A stretch of 64,000 nucleotides of DNA from Epiperipatus broadwayi. Its lineage: Eukaryota > Onychophora > Udeonychophora > Euonychophora > Peripatidae. Shown here one piece after another: positions 25,101-37,513 of the stretch; the first letter of the stretch is position 1, and each line of letters starts with the position of its first letter. A model generated the notes under the pieces. That model did no database searches, had not been told where the DNA came from, and saw only the letters and a program-made list of their open reading frames with translations. The position numbers and the translations under genes are program-made. The stretch spans positions 620,001-684,000 of the forward strand of contig JAQFVV010012511.1 of the NCBI GenBank assembly GCA_028023455.1. Direction: 5' to 3'.

Positions 25101-27115
25101 GTTAAATATGAAAATTGTTAATTTGGATTTTTGAATTTGTTCTTTAGTGAATTATAGAATTTTTTAAGGAAATTTCTTGTAAATATGAGTAAAATCTATT
25201 TTTGATTTTTTTTGTAAGGATTACATTTATGGCTTGATTAAAAGCAAATACAACAACTTAGGGATTTAAAGATAGAAGTTTAATGGCAGTCAAGAAAGCT
25301 TAAATAATTAATGAAAATATCTGCATATAATCTTAGAACCTATTAATCAATATCTAAACCTAATATAACTTTCCCACAAGACAAATGATGCTACTGGAAT
25401 ACATATGTACTTCTTCTATACATTAACAAATTATAACTTAGATTTGCCAATGTTAGACATTAATAATAAGCAGCTAATATGTAGATTTAAATATTGGACA
25501 CTTGAGCCCAAACTTATTGATTTTCTACTCAAAATGAACATGTGGTCATTAGCAATTTATATTTCATGAGATATGAGAAACATACTTAACTTTGCCACTA
25601 TATGTGAGTTGTGCCACAGATCAGAAGAGAACCAAAAACATTGTTTAAGTGTAGTAGCTTACAATACACTATCTTATATTATAAAAATTTATCAGAAAAA
25701 GATTGCCACTGTAAGTTCAATTATAATCGTTTCCAAATGCCTGCTTTGCAGAAATAAGAAATATAACATTTATACTATATGCATTATGGTATACAAGGTG
25801 CATTTATCTTTACAATAATAATGCAAGAAATCTTAATACTTTTAAAAACAAATTAGAGACAATAAAACAGATAAAAAAACTATCCCATCAGATATTTTTG
25901 CAGTCACTTGTCCATCAGTGCTCTAACCTCTAGTGAGATGTATTTTCTATTTCCTATTTTATTGTAAATGTTCCTAATAATAGTATAATTCACTGAATGC
26001 TATTGAAAATAGTCATTGTAATATTCTTTGATTAGTTTTGTATAACCTTTTTTTCCCCTTTTAAACTGAAATATCTGTACATACATATTTTCATGAATAA
26101 AGTTCCTTCCAAAACTAAAACTACAAAAGAGATTTAGTCATTTTCAATAATTTTTGATACATTAAAAATAATATATGTACCTGAAAAATGATATTGAATC
26201 AATGGATGGCATTCTTTTACATAATAATGATAATATTTTAAATATTAGGAGAAATATTTTGGTTGTTATTTTGAGTAATGAGACAAAAATATATACAATT
26301 ATATTTAAAGATAAATTTCTTCTATTGACATTTAGATCTTGACATAATATCCAGCTTGATGGCTTTAAAATAACTTTTTAAATTTTAAAATGGAAAAAGC
26401 TGCAAGTCTTGGAAAAGTTTTAAATTATGATGAGAATATGTTGATTTTATGAAGTTATGCCTTATGTTCTTAAGGATGCTTATCTTATTTTATTGTTCCA
26501 CTTTATAAAAATAATTGTACTAATAATTATTTTGGATTGTCATTGTTAATCTCTATAATAAAAGCACTTTTAAGGATTTTATTGAGTAGATTGCTTTATC
26601 ATGAAGCACTGTAAACGTTTTTTGTTGCCAGGTAATTGCAAGAAAAGTATTATGAGGAAATATGATTTATATATTGTTTTGTAGATTTAATTAAAACATT
26701 TAACTTAGTTAATTGAAAAGGTTTTTGGTAATAGATGATTGTTCATAAAAGTTCATATTATATATACGCTATATGATTGTATAAGAGAAAGTTTTATTTA
26801 TAGTGGTAGAAAACGAGACATTTGAAGGAAAAAAAAACTTATATTAAAAAGAGATATATATTAGTTTTAATTCTGTTTTTCTAATTTTATGACAGTCTTT
26901 CAAATTGTTTATAGTCAGTTTCATGAAACAGGCATCAAGATATAATATAGAATTAATGGTGGAGTTTTTAATTTCTGTCAATAAAAAAAATAGTAAATAA
27001 GAAATTAATCTTTTTTGATTTGTAGATTTACAATAATGATGACGATTATATTAATTTTGATAATTCAAGGGTAATCCAGAGAATGTTTTTATTATTTTGA
27101 GTGCATTCTGTTTTG
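19190..27115. other. Long AT-rich intergenic stretch
   Basis: I see no exon with a family match and no element with ends. Short open frames here (22170-22388, 24501-24827 minus, 25573-25818) are low-complexity or lack any domain. Some parts (19640-20240 and 24330-24850) may be worn LINE sequence but cannot be supported. A source promoter for the CIP2A-like gene may lie in here. Confidence 0.4.
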
Positions 27116-27119
27116 GTTT

Positions 27120-27640
27120 TAGTAATTAGGGATCAAAAAAAGATCAAACACTTTATCTATGAATAATAGAAAATCTTCAGGAAATGATGGAATCATTAGC
27201 GATATTTAAATAAGCAGATAAAGTAATAAATAATAATCAATAAAATTATACATAAAACATTTAAGTAATAATTTATATTTCCTTTTTGATATTTATAAAA
27301 TGATAAAAAGAGAATATGGAACTATCATTTATTATAAAATACAAAGTATCTATAGATAACTAATTTAAGAGACCACATTTAAGTATAAGGGAAATTATAA
27401 AAAGAACTAATAGATATGAGTTATCATTTTGCATTGGATATGTAAATTATAAATTGATATATGCTTTTATAAGCATGTTTTTATATGGTTAAAACTTTGA
27501 AATTTTATGATATATACTCAGGATATCAAATTTTGAAGGATACATTGCTGTGATTCATCTATTTGTTGGCATGGATATGAATGTATGGCTGGATATTTCC
27601 ATTTTTTCAAAATATTTTACAGCAGGTTTACTTGCACTAT
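27120..27640 (+). pseudogene. Second RTE-like LINE relic
   Basis: Plus-strand translation gives NRKSSGNDGI (about 27164-27194), the GKAxGxDGI block before the RT palm, and FCIGYVNYKLIYAF (about 27428-27469), matching LCIGYIDYEKAFD with the catalytic Asp replaced by Asn. Only these two blocks are clear. It seems to belong to the same LINE type as 14760-15990. Confidence 0.5.
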
Positions 27641-27644
27641 TTTT

Positions 27645-29584
27645 TGATAATTAAAAAAAAAGGGTCAGTTTAAAAGTGGAGTTTTAAAAAAAATGTCAGA
27701 GCTGAACAGGAATGTTTATCTTGGTTTGAAAAGCATGAATAAAACAAGCATTTGGGAAAAAAATTTAATATATAAAATATACGTTTTATGTGAAAATAAC
27801 TGATTATATGACATACTAAAGGACTCCAAACTGATTATATGACATACTAAAAATTCATCTCTGATAGGCATAAATTATTATTATTTCTGTGTTTTCATCT
27901 TCCTACATCTGTTTTTAAAAACATTGAAATTTTATAGTTTTTATTCTTACATTTCAATGTTTTACATGTAGTCATTCAGGAATATTAAACATTCAGCCTA
28001 TAATTAAATAAACAAATCAAAATAGTAATAAATATCAAAATCAGATTACCAGTGCACTATATTTTCTATACGTTATAATTATTAATTTTATTAGATTTAA
28101 TATTTTTATTTATTATTTTACTTTCAATTATAAGAAAATTTTTCTGTTACAATTTTCAAAATATGCTGAATTAAAATACTTTATTTAAATCTATTTTGAT
28201 ATTTTTAGGTCACTAGTCTTATTAATAACTAATAGACAAATACAGAAAAATTAATAATGCATGAGCAAACCAGTATATTGCAACAAATGTGAGAAAAATT
28301 AATGAGAATTATTGATAAAAATATTATATATAAATAATAAATAATTATACAAAGCCTAGAAATTTACTCTATTTTTTTAATTAATATTTATATTAATTAA
28401 CTATCATTAAAAAAATTCAAAACCTTTCTCTTAACTGGAAAACTTAAACAATAAAATTTAATTGTTGTCTTAGAATTTAAGTTAACCAATAATTTCTACA
28501 GATAAATTTCCAAAATAGATTTTTAAAAAAACATTAAACTTTGTCATAGAAGTCAGAGCTGTGAGCCAACAGTCAACTCTAGCACTGAAACCTAATTTTA
28601 TGATAGATGTGTTTCATGGCCACTGGTTCGTTGAGGATGACATATAGAAGTTTGGATTCCACCATAGCATATTGTCTTATGATAATTTATTTATAATTTA
28701 TGAATTTTTAAAATAATTTTGTTAATTTTTTTATTAAATTTTTTTTTGCATATTTGTAGTAGACCATTACTTAAACAATTATATATGTAAAGATATAATA
28801 CTATTAATTCAGCTTCCTTGATTTCCTGAACTTGTTCAGATTAGTGATTTTACAAAATTAAGAATAATTTACCAATATACTTTTTTATTACCTTTTAACT
28901 ACTATACTTCTTAAAGTGATCATATGTTGTTGGCAATTTAAAAATATTAAATGTAAGTATTATTAATTTTAATTTATATTGAATGTTAAAATATTTATAA
29001 TTTTATATAATGAAAAAAAGAATAAAAATTTAGTGATTGATCCACTCACCCCCCCCCCCCCCCAATATATTTTTAAATACTATTAAAAATGTTATATAGA
29101 ATTAGGCCTTCTCCCCTTTCAACTTCCTTTATCTTCAAAAAGATTTTATTTTGCTACAACTGTAGTAAGAAAAAAATTGTTTTGTTTTTTTTTTTGCTAG
29201 AAAAAAAAAGCAATTATAGAAATATGGCTCTTATATCATTTAGGCATATCAATTTAAAGTACCTGAATTTAATTAAGTGTATTGTTTTTTTTTTTAAAAA
29301 AAAAAACTATTTTTTTTTACATATATGTATATGTTAATTGATTTAATGTGTTTATTATTCAATATTTTATAATGCATGAATATTCAACATTCTATAAAAA
29401 AAAAATTCCTTAAGTAATGCATCCTAAAATTTTGAAGTATGATTTGTAATGAAATTCAAAGAACCCCATTAATATGGATTGTAAAAATTGCAAAATTACA
29501 AGGGCCAAATTAGCAGTATTGTATCTATATATTTAAACTTTATTTAACATATAAAATTTTATAATTGGCATTTTTAATTAACAG
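27645..29584. other. AT-rich sequence upstream of the CIP2A-like exon
   Basis: No gene seen. It contains a near-perfect direct repeat actgattatatgacatacta (about 27800-27851) and a run of C at about 29050-29063 that may vary in length. If exon 1 is the true first exon, the promoter must be here; no clear TATA box or initiator stands out. Confidence 0.4.
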
Positions 29585-29588
29585 AAAA

Positions 29589-29690
29589 ATGGAAGATGTT
29601 AGTGTACTAAAATCAGTAGTCATTGCAGCTAATCAATTTTCTTATAATAAAAATGAAGTCAATTTGTTACAACTACAAAGACATTTAGAG
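29589..29690 (+). CDS. CIP2A: CIP2A-like protein, first coding exon
   Basis: ATG at 29589 opens 34 codons ending exactly at a splice donor (GAG|gtaaac, 29691). The peptide runs MEDVSVLKSVVIAANQF and then NEVNLLQLQRHLE. From memory of human CIP2A, both begin M-(D/E), then share xxxxLKS, a hydrophobic run, Q-(Y/F), and E-xNxxQLxRHLE at the same spacing. CIP2A binds and restrains PP2A and, with TOPBP1, holds broken chromosomes together in mitosis; this region starts its armadillo-like helical domain. The exon may begin at 29585, because aattaacag just before it looks like a splice acceptor, which would imply an upstream 5'UTR exon. Phase 0 joins exon 2. The match is recalled, not searched. Confidence 0.78.
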
Positions 29691-30753
29691 GTAAACTTTT
29701 TATTTTTATTTTAAAAATTATACATTGTGTGTGTGTGTTTTTATATTTAATTTAATTTTATATAGATAGTTGACTTTTGTAAAAGAAAATACAATGTTTA
29801 AGCAAGTATGGATACACATTTTATTTCACATTTAGATTAACCATTGTTATGTTATTATTTTTCAGCTAAAGTGGACTTTTAAACAGATATGAATTCATAT
29901 CACTGCTGTTCTATTTATTCTCATTATTAGAAAACTTAACATTTTATAAAATGAGTTGGTAATATCTTGCTGTCTTATAAAAGGATACCAATCTGTAATC
30001 TATAAATAGTGAGAACAAGATTTAGTAAAAGTGTAGAGAATATTTTTTGGAAGAGAAAATTCTTTGGTAAGCAACAAGAGACAAATATTTTAATATCAAA
30101 TTTTTTACTCCAGTGATGGCTATCTGGAATTTACAGCAGGATGATTCTGATTTTCTAATGTTATCTATAGTTTTTTTGTTTCAGTTTTATCTATAGTTTT
30201 TTTCTTCTCACATTTCCATAAATCTTTTATGCATCTATTTTTACAAGTGACACCTCTTTTTAGAACTCTTAAATCTTTCAGGATCTAGTTTAGAATTTTG
30301 TTGTCTATTTATTATCTCCTCCAGTAACAATCTTCACTTTATTGTTTTAATTTTTTCAGTAATGGCAATGGTACCTGAAATGTGTATAATGTTATATAAA
30401 AAATAAGTTGCAGATATACATATATATATATGATATTGTTAATAAATTAAATTTTACTACAGAAAATAATTGCCACACAACATTTATATAATTATTCATT
30501 AGTAAAATTTATAACAAATTAGCATGGACTAAACTTAATTTAGTCATGCAAATTTACTATATATGTACGTTGAACACACAGTAAAAAGCAGCAGCAGATG
30601 GAGTATGTGTGCATAAGCTTAGTAAATCAGAGGTAGATTTTTTTATTCTCAAGTAATGTGTATATAGAAATAAAGTACATTTAAAAGATGTTTATGTTAG
30701 AGATTCTCTCTTCAAGGATCATTGTTTAGTTCACTTGTCAATTTTTATATATA
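29691..30753. other. 5' part of CIP2A intron 1
   Basis: AT-rich, with a short GT repeat at about 29729-29738 and a TA repeat at about 30417-30432. No gene or element with ends seen. Confidence 0.45.
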
Positions 30754-31359
30754 TATATCAATAGATGGCGTCCTACCAAAAACACCGTCAAGCGTATGTT
30801 TACATAAACGTCAGAGCAAGCATTCACTATCTCTAACTTTAATTCCATTTTCAGATCATGATTTCAAGCTATTTGATATCATCAATGAAAGACAGGAATA
30901 AGAAACTAGATCTAAACACAAACTCTGAGCGTTTATGAAACAGTTTCTATTCAGCTTGCAAGCGTGAATCTTTTAGCAAGTTTTTAACTTGTTTTTTGTT
31001 TTTCATAAATGTACCTTTGAGGTCTTTCTAGCAATGATATATATTGCAGAGGCTTCTACTATGTGGTGATGCTGAACTGATATCAGACCCATATAGCTAT
31101 CTGGTTTGCTATGCTGAGTTTGAAGACATTACGTGTCTAAAAGATTCACGCTTGCAAGCTGAATAGAAACTGTTTCATAAACGCTCAGAGTTTGTGTTTA
31201 GATCTAGTTTCTTATTCCTGTCTTTCACTGATGGTAGCAAATAGCTTGAAATCATGATCTGAAAGTAAAATTAAAGTTAGAGATAGTGAATGCTTGCTCT
31301 GACATTTATGTAAACATATGCTTGACGGTGTTTTTGGTAGGACACCATCTATTGATATA
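30754..31359. mobile_element. 606-bp foldback MITE
   Basis: Arms 30754-30975 and 31137-31359 (about 222 bp each) are close inverted copies; the outer ends read tatcaatagatgg and ccatctattgata. The loop is 161 bp (30976-31136). There is no coding sequence. The phrase agcaag-ttttaacttgtttt occurs both just inside the loop (30974) and just outside the right arm (31373), in the same orientation. It is a non-autonomous DNA element in form; the family is unknown to me. It lies 60 bp from the left LTR of the next element. Confidence 0.75.
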
Positions 31360-31418
31360 AATACAAGCGTTAGCAAGATTTTAACTTGTTTTTTTGTTTT
31401 TCTTATATATATATATTG

Positions 31419-34400
31419 TAACAAAAATAAACTGTGATCATTGTAACTAAATTAAAGTTGATCAATGTCCATTGTAACATTCTTAAAAGATCATAAGGAT
31501 TATAATATATTATTTAGCTCAATAAACAAAAAATGGTAACCTAAATTTTATATCAAAGAGAACAGAATTGTAATATTCAACTTACTGAGTATAAGCTATT
31601 AAACAAAAGATCAGACTGAGTTATCAATCATATTAAGGGGTCATTGGATTAAATGAAACATATTTTTATAATTAGATTTCTAAAGATATCATAATATCAA
31701 TAATTATGAAACAATAATGCCTGGAGACTAGTCATTTCAGGTGTCTGGCCTATTTCAAACCCTAGTTATGCAGGCATTGTATTTCTATTAACAAGTATAA
31801 ACTATAAACAAATTATTAAGAGCAAGTTATTTTAATTCAGGAAATAACATCAGTCTGTGAGTACGCTGGTGACTCAATAAAATATCTTCTCAGGTATACA
31901 GACAGCAGATTTTATCCACTTTCATTTCTTGGCTTGATATCAAAGGCATATTTAAATAAATACCAAGTGAATATGGTGTAGCAGGGCGCCACTAGATTAT
32001 CTGAATCTAGACACAGTTATATCTTATAACTTTTCATATGTACCGGGTTTGAATCCCGTTTTAGTACTTTATTTCTAATAAAAATGGAAGATTTTGCTTT
32101 TAGAGCCATATCACTGTATGCACTAATATTTAGGTAAGGATAAAACATCTTTAAACTAAAGTGGAGTATATAAATGTCATTAGACAGAAATCATTTCCCA
32201 GATTTTAACCTAATAAATGCGTTTCAATATCTTTATAAGTTTTACTAGCTCAGATTATATTATTAATTTAGGATAGCAATTCACTCATCCTTGCATGAAA
32301 TAGATGATGGAATGGTGGTTATTACAATTATTCACAAATGTCAACTAAATACCATGAAATCACTATTTATTTATGGCCTTTAAACATTTATCTCTCATTA
32401 AGTAAAACGTGATGATGACAATGATAACGATAATGGTTTCAACCACAGCTTTAGGACCAAACCCAATCATAAACCTAATTTTTATAAAGAAATTAATAAT
32501 TATAGCTTAATCTTAGTATATCTAGTTGGAACTTAAATAGCTAATATTCAACCATTGATGATGAATGATCACAACCAATAAAAAAATACTCTCAATGAAA
32601 TATATACACCTCGTTTAATAAAACAAATAAACATTTATTAATGCATTACTAATATCTACATGAAAATTTATAGATAAACATGAAAATTTATATGAATAAT
32701 AATAATAATAATAATTGATTATATTGCAATCTTCAGATTAATTTCAAGTTCTTCCCCCTTTCCCATTAAATGTATATTGTATTAAATTGGGTAACTGATT
32801 TGTTAAAATTTTCCATCCACAAGAAAATATTTCATTTAAAAAAAATATTCACTCATTGGCACACATACTTTATAATCTAACATGTAAAGCAGAATGATAA
32901 AAAAAAATGTTAGTGACATTGGAAAGAGTAAGTTTTTTAGAAACAAGTTTTAAAGTACCCTTTTCTCCCCCTCCCTTCTAAGCTCCGAAATGCTGTACTT
33001 TAACTTAAAAGAAAATCTAATATTTTTAATACCGCCTATTTTTCTTTACATTCACACACCATTACATATATGCAACAAGTATTATTATATTATGTATGTG
33101 CGTGTTTTATCCCCATAATAACAAAAATATTATTTAAAACAAAATAATAATATAAAAAAAATATGTTACATATTAATAACATTTCATAACTTTAGGTTAA
33201 TAGACAATCATAATTTTAGTACATATAAAATCATTAATGAAGCTTATGTTTATCATTATTAAGAAATTCTTGGTTTCAATTGATCTTGGTTGTTTTAAAA
33301 GTTCTTTAAACAAAAATATACCACTCTGTTGCTAAAATTTTACTAAGTCTCTGATATTATAAAGAAAATATATAAAAAAATTTATACTACCAGTTCTATT
33401 CTTTGTAGCGACTTCCAATGAGTCAAATTTATCTTGTTTAATGTCTATATTTCTGCAGCTACCATTTCTGTTTTACTTTGGAACAATCTCTTTCTTGAGG
33501 TGTATAATTATTTGATGATGATGATTCTATTGAGGTTATTTGCTTTAGTGGACAATTTGGAAATCATTATATTAACTTTTCTTCTCTTCCTGTCAAGCAT
33601 GATTCTGTTAGTGGATGAAGTACAGCAGTTGTTTTCACATTTATAATTTTTCTTGGGTTTAAACTCAGTTACTGGATTTAATTGAACTCGATGATTTAAC
33701 ATTTATCTGTAGATTAATCATTTTTCTTTTGATCGCCTTCAAATGCAGGTGAATGTTTTCTTCTTTCTATTTAAAAACATCTTATTTCTCTCAGTCAGTA
33801 AGAAGGTGTAGAATATTATATTTTCAGACAAGACATTCCTTTTTTTTCTTTATATGATGTGCTGGCTGATGATGACTCTGGGATTTCAACAGACAAGACA
33901 TATATTAATTTTCTTACCCCTCCATGCTTATATTTTCAATCCTCAAAAGAAAAAAATTAATAAAAAATGATTTTTAGAATTGAGATTTCTGCAGAATTAA
34001 AAATGCTTGTCTTAGTTTCAATTTAAATTCCTTAGTTTCAATATTTTTATAAGTCTCTATAATAATTCAACTGATTTTCCAGACTGCTTTTATTTCTGAT
34101 TTTTTTCTATTTTTGACCACCTCTTTTAATTAGATTTATAACTTATTTTCAACCAAAGCGTTTTTTAGCTGGATAGTATTAAAAATCTCACTATCCTGAT
34201 TTTTAGACAAACTTTTGTTTTGGAGGAAAAAATAGACTTAATCCCTTTTCTTCACATATGTAACATCTAAATTTGAGCTTCTTTCTTTTGATCTCAAGAT
34301 GAGACATTTTTAAAATTAGACTTCTCACATCGTCTCTTAAGTTTTTCAACAGAAAAACAACCCTTATAATACAAAAAAAAATTGCTGAGTCAAAAAATAA

Positions 34401-35044
34401 TAATTTAACAGATTTAACCCTTCTTTTTCAGTATATAATAAATGTAAATTTATGTATGTAATGTAACACACACCCATTATTCAAATCATTTATAAAGCTG
34501 GCCTATTAAAATAATCTAAATGTTTTTTTTTCTAGAAATTTATGACCTTAATATCTAAATTTAAGTTCTAAACCTTCAAATCCCAAACTATAACATTTTG
34601 AAATCCTAAATTACAATCATGGAAAAAAAAATAGAAACAGATAATAATAAAATAGAAATAGAATAAAATATTAGAATTTAGCAAATGTAGGTTAGCTTTG
34701 AAGAGAGTTTAATATTTGAAATTTACAACAACAATTAAATAGCTTACACACACATTGCCTATACATATGTATTATTACTTTACTTTTTAACAAAAAAATT
34801 AAATATTGAAAAATCTAAAGTGTGTATTACTCTTTTTGAGTTTTCTATCAACACACAAACAAAGAAGTATATAACGGTGGCCCCCCTCTTTTCTTAAGCT
34901 TTTAAAACTTGATCTTGTAGGGTTTAAACTTGGATGCCCTACAGCTTCATTTACTATATAAAAATGTGATGATGATTTTTGTTCCACATTTTCTTTCATG
35001 CACATTACTACAAATTTAGCTAATGACTAAATTGTAATGGCACA
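31419..35044 (-). repeat. 3' LTR of the gag-only element
   Basis: 3626 bp, very large for an animal LTR. Compared with the other LTR it has about 80 extra bases around 31527-31612 (a deletion in the other copy is equally possible) and many single changes. It includes a tRNA-like A box and B box (31974-32056). The short frames in it are also found in the other LTR simply because it is a repeat. Confidence 0.88.
31974..32058 (+). other. tRNA-like pol III boxes inside the LTR
   Basis: tggtgtagcagg (about 31975-31986) fits the A-box pattern TRGYNNARNNGG. ggtttgaatcc (about 32045-32055) fits the B-box GGTTCGANTCC with one C-to-T change and is flanked by cgg/ccg that could form a T-stem. The spacing of about 60 bp is too long for an ordinary intron-less tRNA but possible for a SINE head. 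The other LTR keeps both boxes with more decay. Confidence 0.4.
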
Positions 35045-35045
35045 A

Positions 35046-35059
35046 CATTCCCCCCCTTT
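35046..35059 (-). other. Polypurine tract of the gag-only element
   Basis: On the minus strand AAAGGGGGGGAATG lies directly before the TGTG start of the 3' LTR, as expected for the plus-strand primer of a retroelement read on this strand. Confidence 0.75.
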
Positions 35060-35560
35060 GAATAAAATCATCAGCACCTTTGCTTTAACTATATCTAATA
35101 AGAAAATCATAACCAATAAAATAACACTAATAATAATAAACACACTAATAAAAAAAAATTTCTAACTACTGGTAAACATCATCTAGATGCCCACCAAATC
35201 CCCTTTTCATTAGAAAACTTAAATGATATTTTTTTGGAGATCTTTGCCAAGCTACTCTGCTGAAGTATAAGGGATCAAACTCCTAGCATTATAGGTTCCC
35301 TTATTCCCATCAAGAGCAGCAAGCATAAAGCATTCTCTCCTATTTTTTGTAAGTTTTTTAAATCACATTGCTGTCTGCATATAATTGCACATTTACATTC
35401 AGTCCATTTTTGAGATCTTTATTTTTCATTTTGGCTTTTTTAGCACTGTGGTAATTCCACTGGTAGAGGGTTGCTTGTCTCTAGGAACTACTTTCTTCAC
35501 AACACTATCCCAAAATCTCCCCAGGATTGATTAGGAGGCCTAGCCATATAATTATTCCTA
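35060..35560 (-). other. Region between gag and 3' LTR
   Basis: No RT, RNase H or integrase motif is seen on either strand. Minus-strand fragments such as SVVKKVVPRDKQPSTSG (near 35440-35500) may be worn gag or protease-linker sequence. Confidence 0.45.
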
Positions 35561-36305
35561 TATCCATAACTACCAAAATTCTGATCATGTGTGATCACCT
35601 AGATTCAGACTAGAGACATTATAACTATTGCTGTCCTTGGTGCCCTTGGGTCGAGTCTCTGAATCCAATTCTGAGATCTCTAGAGCATCCAGGATTTCTG
35701 ATGCTGCTTCTATACTGTGGCAATCAGCAGCAATAAGCATTTGCTCAATGCTTCGGGGAAGATTGTGTCAGAGTATTCTCAAGATCTAGTGCTCTGAGAG
35801 AGGAAATGCAGTCAGACTTTTTTACAGCCTGCCTTCGGAAAAATTGTGTATAGCTGCCCTTGGTACTACCATACTTTTCCTGAGTGACCTGATAGTGCAC
35901 CTGATCCTGCCTGTCCTCACTCCAAAACCATGCTAAGATAACACAGCGGAAATCCCCAAAGGTAGTGGGCTTATCAAACAGTGACCTCTACCACTCCTTA
36001 GCATAGGCATAAAGATGATTACATGCAATGGCCAACTTTTCCTGTTCACTCAACCTACACACAGAAAAGAGTTCTTCCAAGGTATACAAATACTCTAAAG
36101 GGTTCTCCCTGCTCTCCCCACTAAAGGCCTTAATTTTAATTAAATTTGAGGTCATTGACTCTCCTACTCTATATTCCTCTTTACTGGTATGGTCAGCCCT
36201 ATTTACTGATTTTTCAACTTGCGGATATTTAACTAAAGTAGGCATTCTTTTTTCTGACTGACTGTTCTGATCTATCCCGACAGTCATCTGGACTGATGCT
36301 ACCAT
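35561..36305 (-). pseudogene. Gag capsid-type domain of the giant-LTR element
   Basis: The minus-strand frame from 36305 runs to 35745 with one internal TAG (35988-35990) and then changes frame, continuing to about 35605. Blocks: IKAFSGESRENPLEYLYTL, QEKLAIACNHLYAYAKEW, then TAG where the second Trp of the family WW pair is expected, then TTFGDFRCVILAWFW, YTQFFRRQAVKKSD, and after the frame change NLPRSIEQML and EILDALE. This order fits the retrotransposon gag (capsid) domain. The related gypsy gag at 59.5 kb shares AIACNH, EWW, NLPR and EIL(D/E)A. No CCHC knuckle is visible. It would assemble particles, but the nonsense and frameshift disable this copy. Confidence 0.7.
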
Positions 36306-36418
36306 CGTTCTGCCCTGAATTTAGGTTTGACTGATCCTACAGCCCCATATTAACATGATCTCTTAATTCCCCTATTTTCTGGTAGATCATCCATCTTGGG
36401 GTTCATGTATTCCATGAC

Positions 36419-37513
36419 CTATGCCTTCTGGTTCTCCTCAACCTTCTCCAACATAATGCCCAATTCATGTTGATCCCTTCTGGGTTCTTCCTCTAAAGAA
36501 CTTGATTTGTCCCTTTTCACTATCTTCTCCCTAAGGCTATTCATTTGTTTTCCCAATTCTTTTCTAAGATTTTGGTCCATCTGCACACGCTCATTGGCCA
36601 TGCTTCCCTTAACTTCCCGAATTTCTTTTTCTAAACCACTAAACTTATTTTTCATACTGAGGGTCTGATCTACACAGCTCAAGGTAGCTTCCTTATATGA
36701 GTCCACTTTGGCTATCACCTCCTCTAATCTGATATTAATTCCTGCAGAAGTTATTTCGGCATTCCTTTCTATGCCTTCTGATATGGATTGGGAGACCAAT
36801 CCATGGACCTCATTCCTAACTAACTCAATTTCTTTCTTATTTTCTTCAATAGACTGCTCCACTTGAGCCTTTAATGACTGCAGTCCCTGACAGCCCTCCT
36901 GTTTGGCCACTTCCATAGATCTACACACTCCTTCTATCCTATCCTCTAATGATGCAAATCTATTTTTACACTCTATGTTAGATTTTTCTATCCTAGTTTC
37001 CAAAGCCCTGATCATTTGGCTGTTATTTTCAATAGAGTTCTCTATCTTGGCTTTGAGATCTTCTCTCAAACTCTCTATACCTTGCTTACTATCTTCTCTT
37101 AGATTCTCTATACTTTTCTCCATCTTTTGTTCTAGATTTACCATCCCTTGCTTACTATCTTCTCTTAGACTTTTATTACTTTTCTCATTATCTTTCCTTA
37201 GACTTTTAAACATCTGCATTATCATTAATTTCATCCCTGAGAGTGCTTGCATTATCATTAATTTCATCCCTGAGAGTGCTTTATTTTCTATCTGAATCTG
37301 GCCAACTTCTGGCTCCTCATCTACTTCCACACTCGAGGCCGTATTATGACCACTAACGTTAGAGGCATCTTCCTCTACTTCCTCTCCTCCTTTTTGTTTT
37401 TTAAAGGCAATCTCGCTATCCTCTTCTTCAGTATAAAAACTATCACTGAGCCCTGGGATTAGGACACCTTCCTCTTCCATAACCTCTTCAGTAATATTAT
37501 TTAGTTCACTCAT
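36419..37513 (-). CDS. Coiled-coil N-terminal gag-region protein, 364 aa
   Basis: An intact 364-codon frame beginning MSELNNITEEVMEEEGVLIP, first ORF after the leader of the giant-LTR element. An acidic N-terminus (about residues 1-75) is followed by a very long heptad-patterned helix (about 95-355) with repeats of SLREDSKQG and related units, e.g. IENLREDSKQGIESLRED. An exact 33-bp tandem duplication (37215-37280) doubles ALSGMKLMIMQ. It lacks known enzymatic motifs. It stops at 36419, and the gag capsid domain opens 114 bp later in another frame, so originally they were probably one long gag polyprotein. A coiled coil at the gag N-terminus would promote multimerisation; that is inference. 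It is the longest intact frame outside gypsy pol. Confidence 0.7.
   Translation of the reverse strand: MSELNNITEEVMEEEGVLIPGLSDSFYTEEEDSEIAFKKQKGGEEVEEDASNVSGHNTASSVEVDEEPEVGQIQIENKALSGMKLMIMQALSGMKLMIMQMFKSLRKDNEKSNKSLREDSKQGMVNLEQKMEKSIENLREDSKQGIESLREDLKAKIENSIENNSQMIRALETRIEKSNIECKNRFASLEDRIEGVCRSMEVAKQEGCQGLQSLKAQVEQSIEENKKEIELVRNEVHGLVSQSISEGIERNAEITSAGINIRLEEVIAKVDSYKEATLSCVDQTLSMKNKFSGLEKEIREVKGSMANERVQMDQNLRKELGKQMNSLREKIVKRDKSSSLEEEPRRDQHELGIMLEKVEENQKA
37215..37280 (-). repeat. Exact 33-bp tandem duplication in the coiled-coil ORF
   Basis: Two perfect copies (37215-37247 and 37248-37280) keep the reading frame and double an 11-residue unit. Confidence 0.9.

Noticed and set aside
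25573-25818. 81-codon ORF with several Cys
   Set aside because: Cys spacing fits no zinc finger I know and there is no supporting context.
33434-33646. ORF repeated at 40786-40989
   Set aside because: Apparent conservation is only because both copies are in the two LTRs.
36903-37295. 130-codon plus-strand ORF
   Set aside because: Exact antisense shadow of the coiled-coil ORF.
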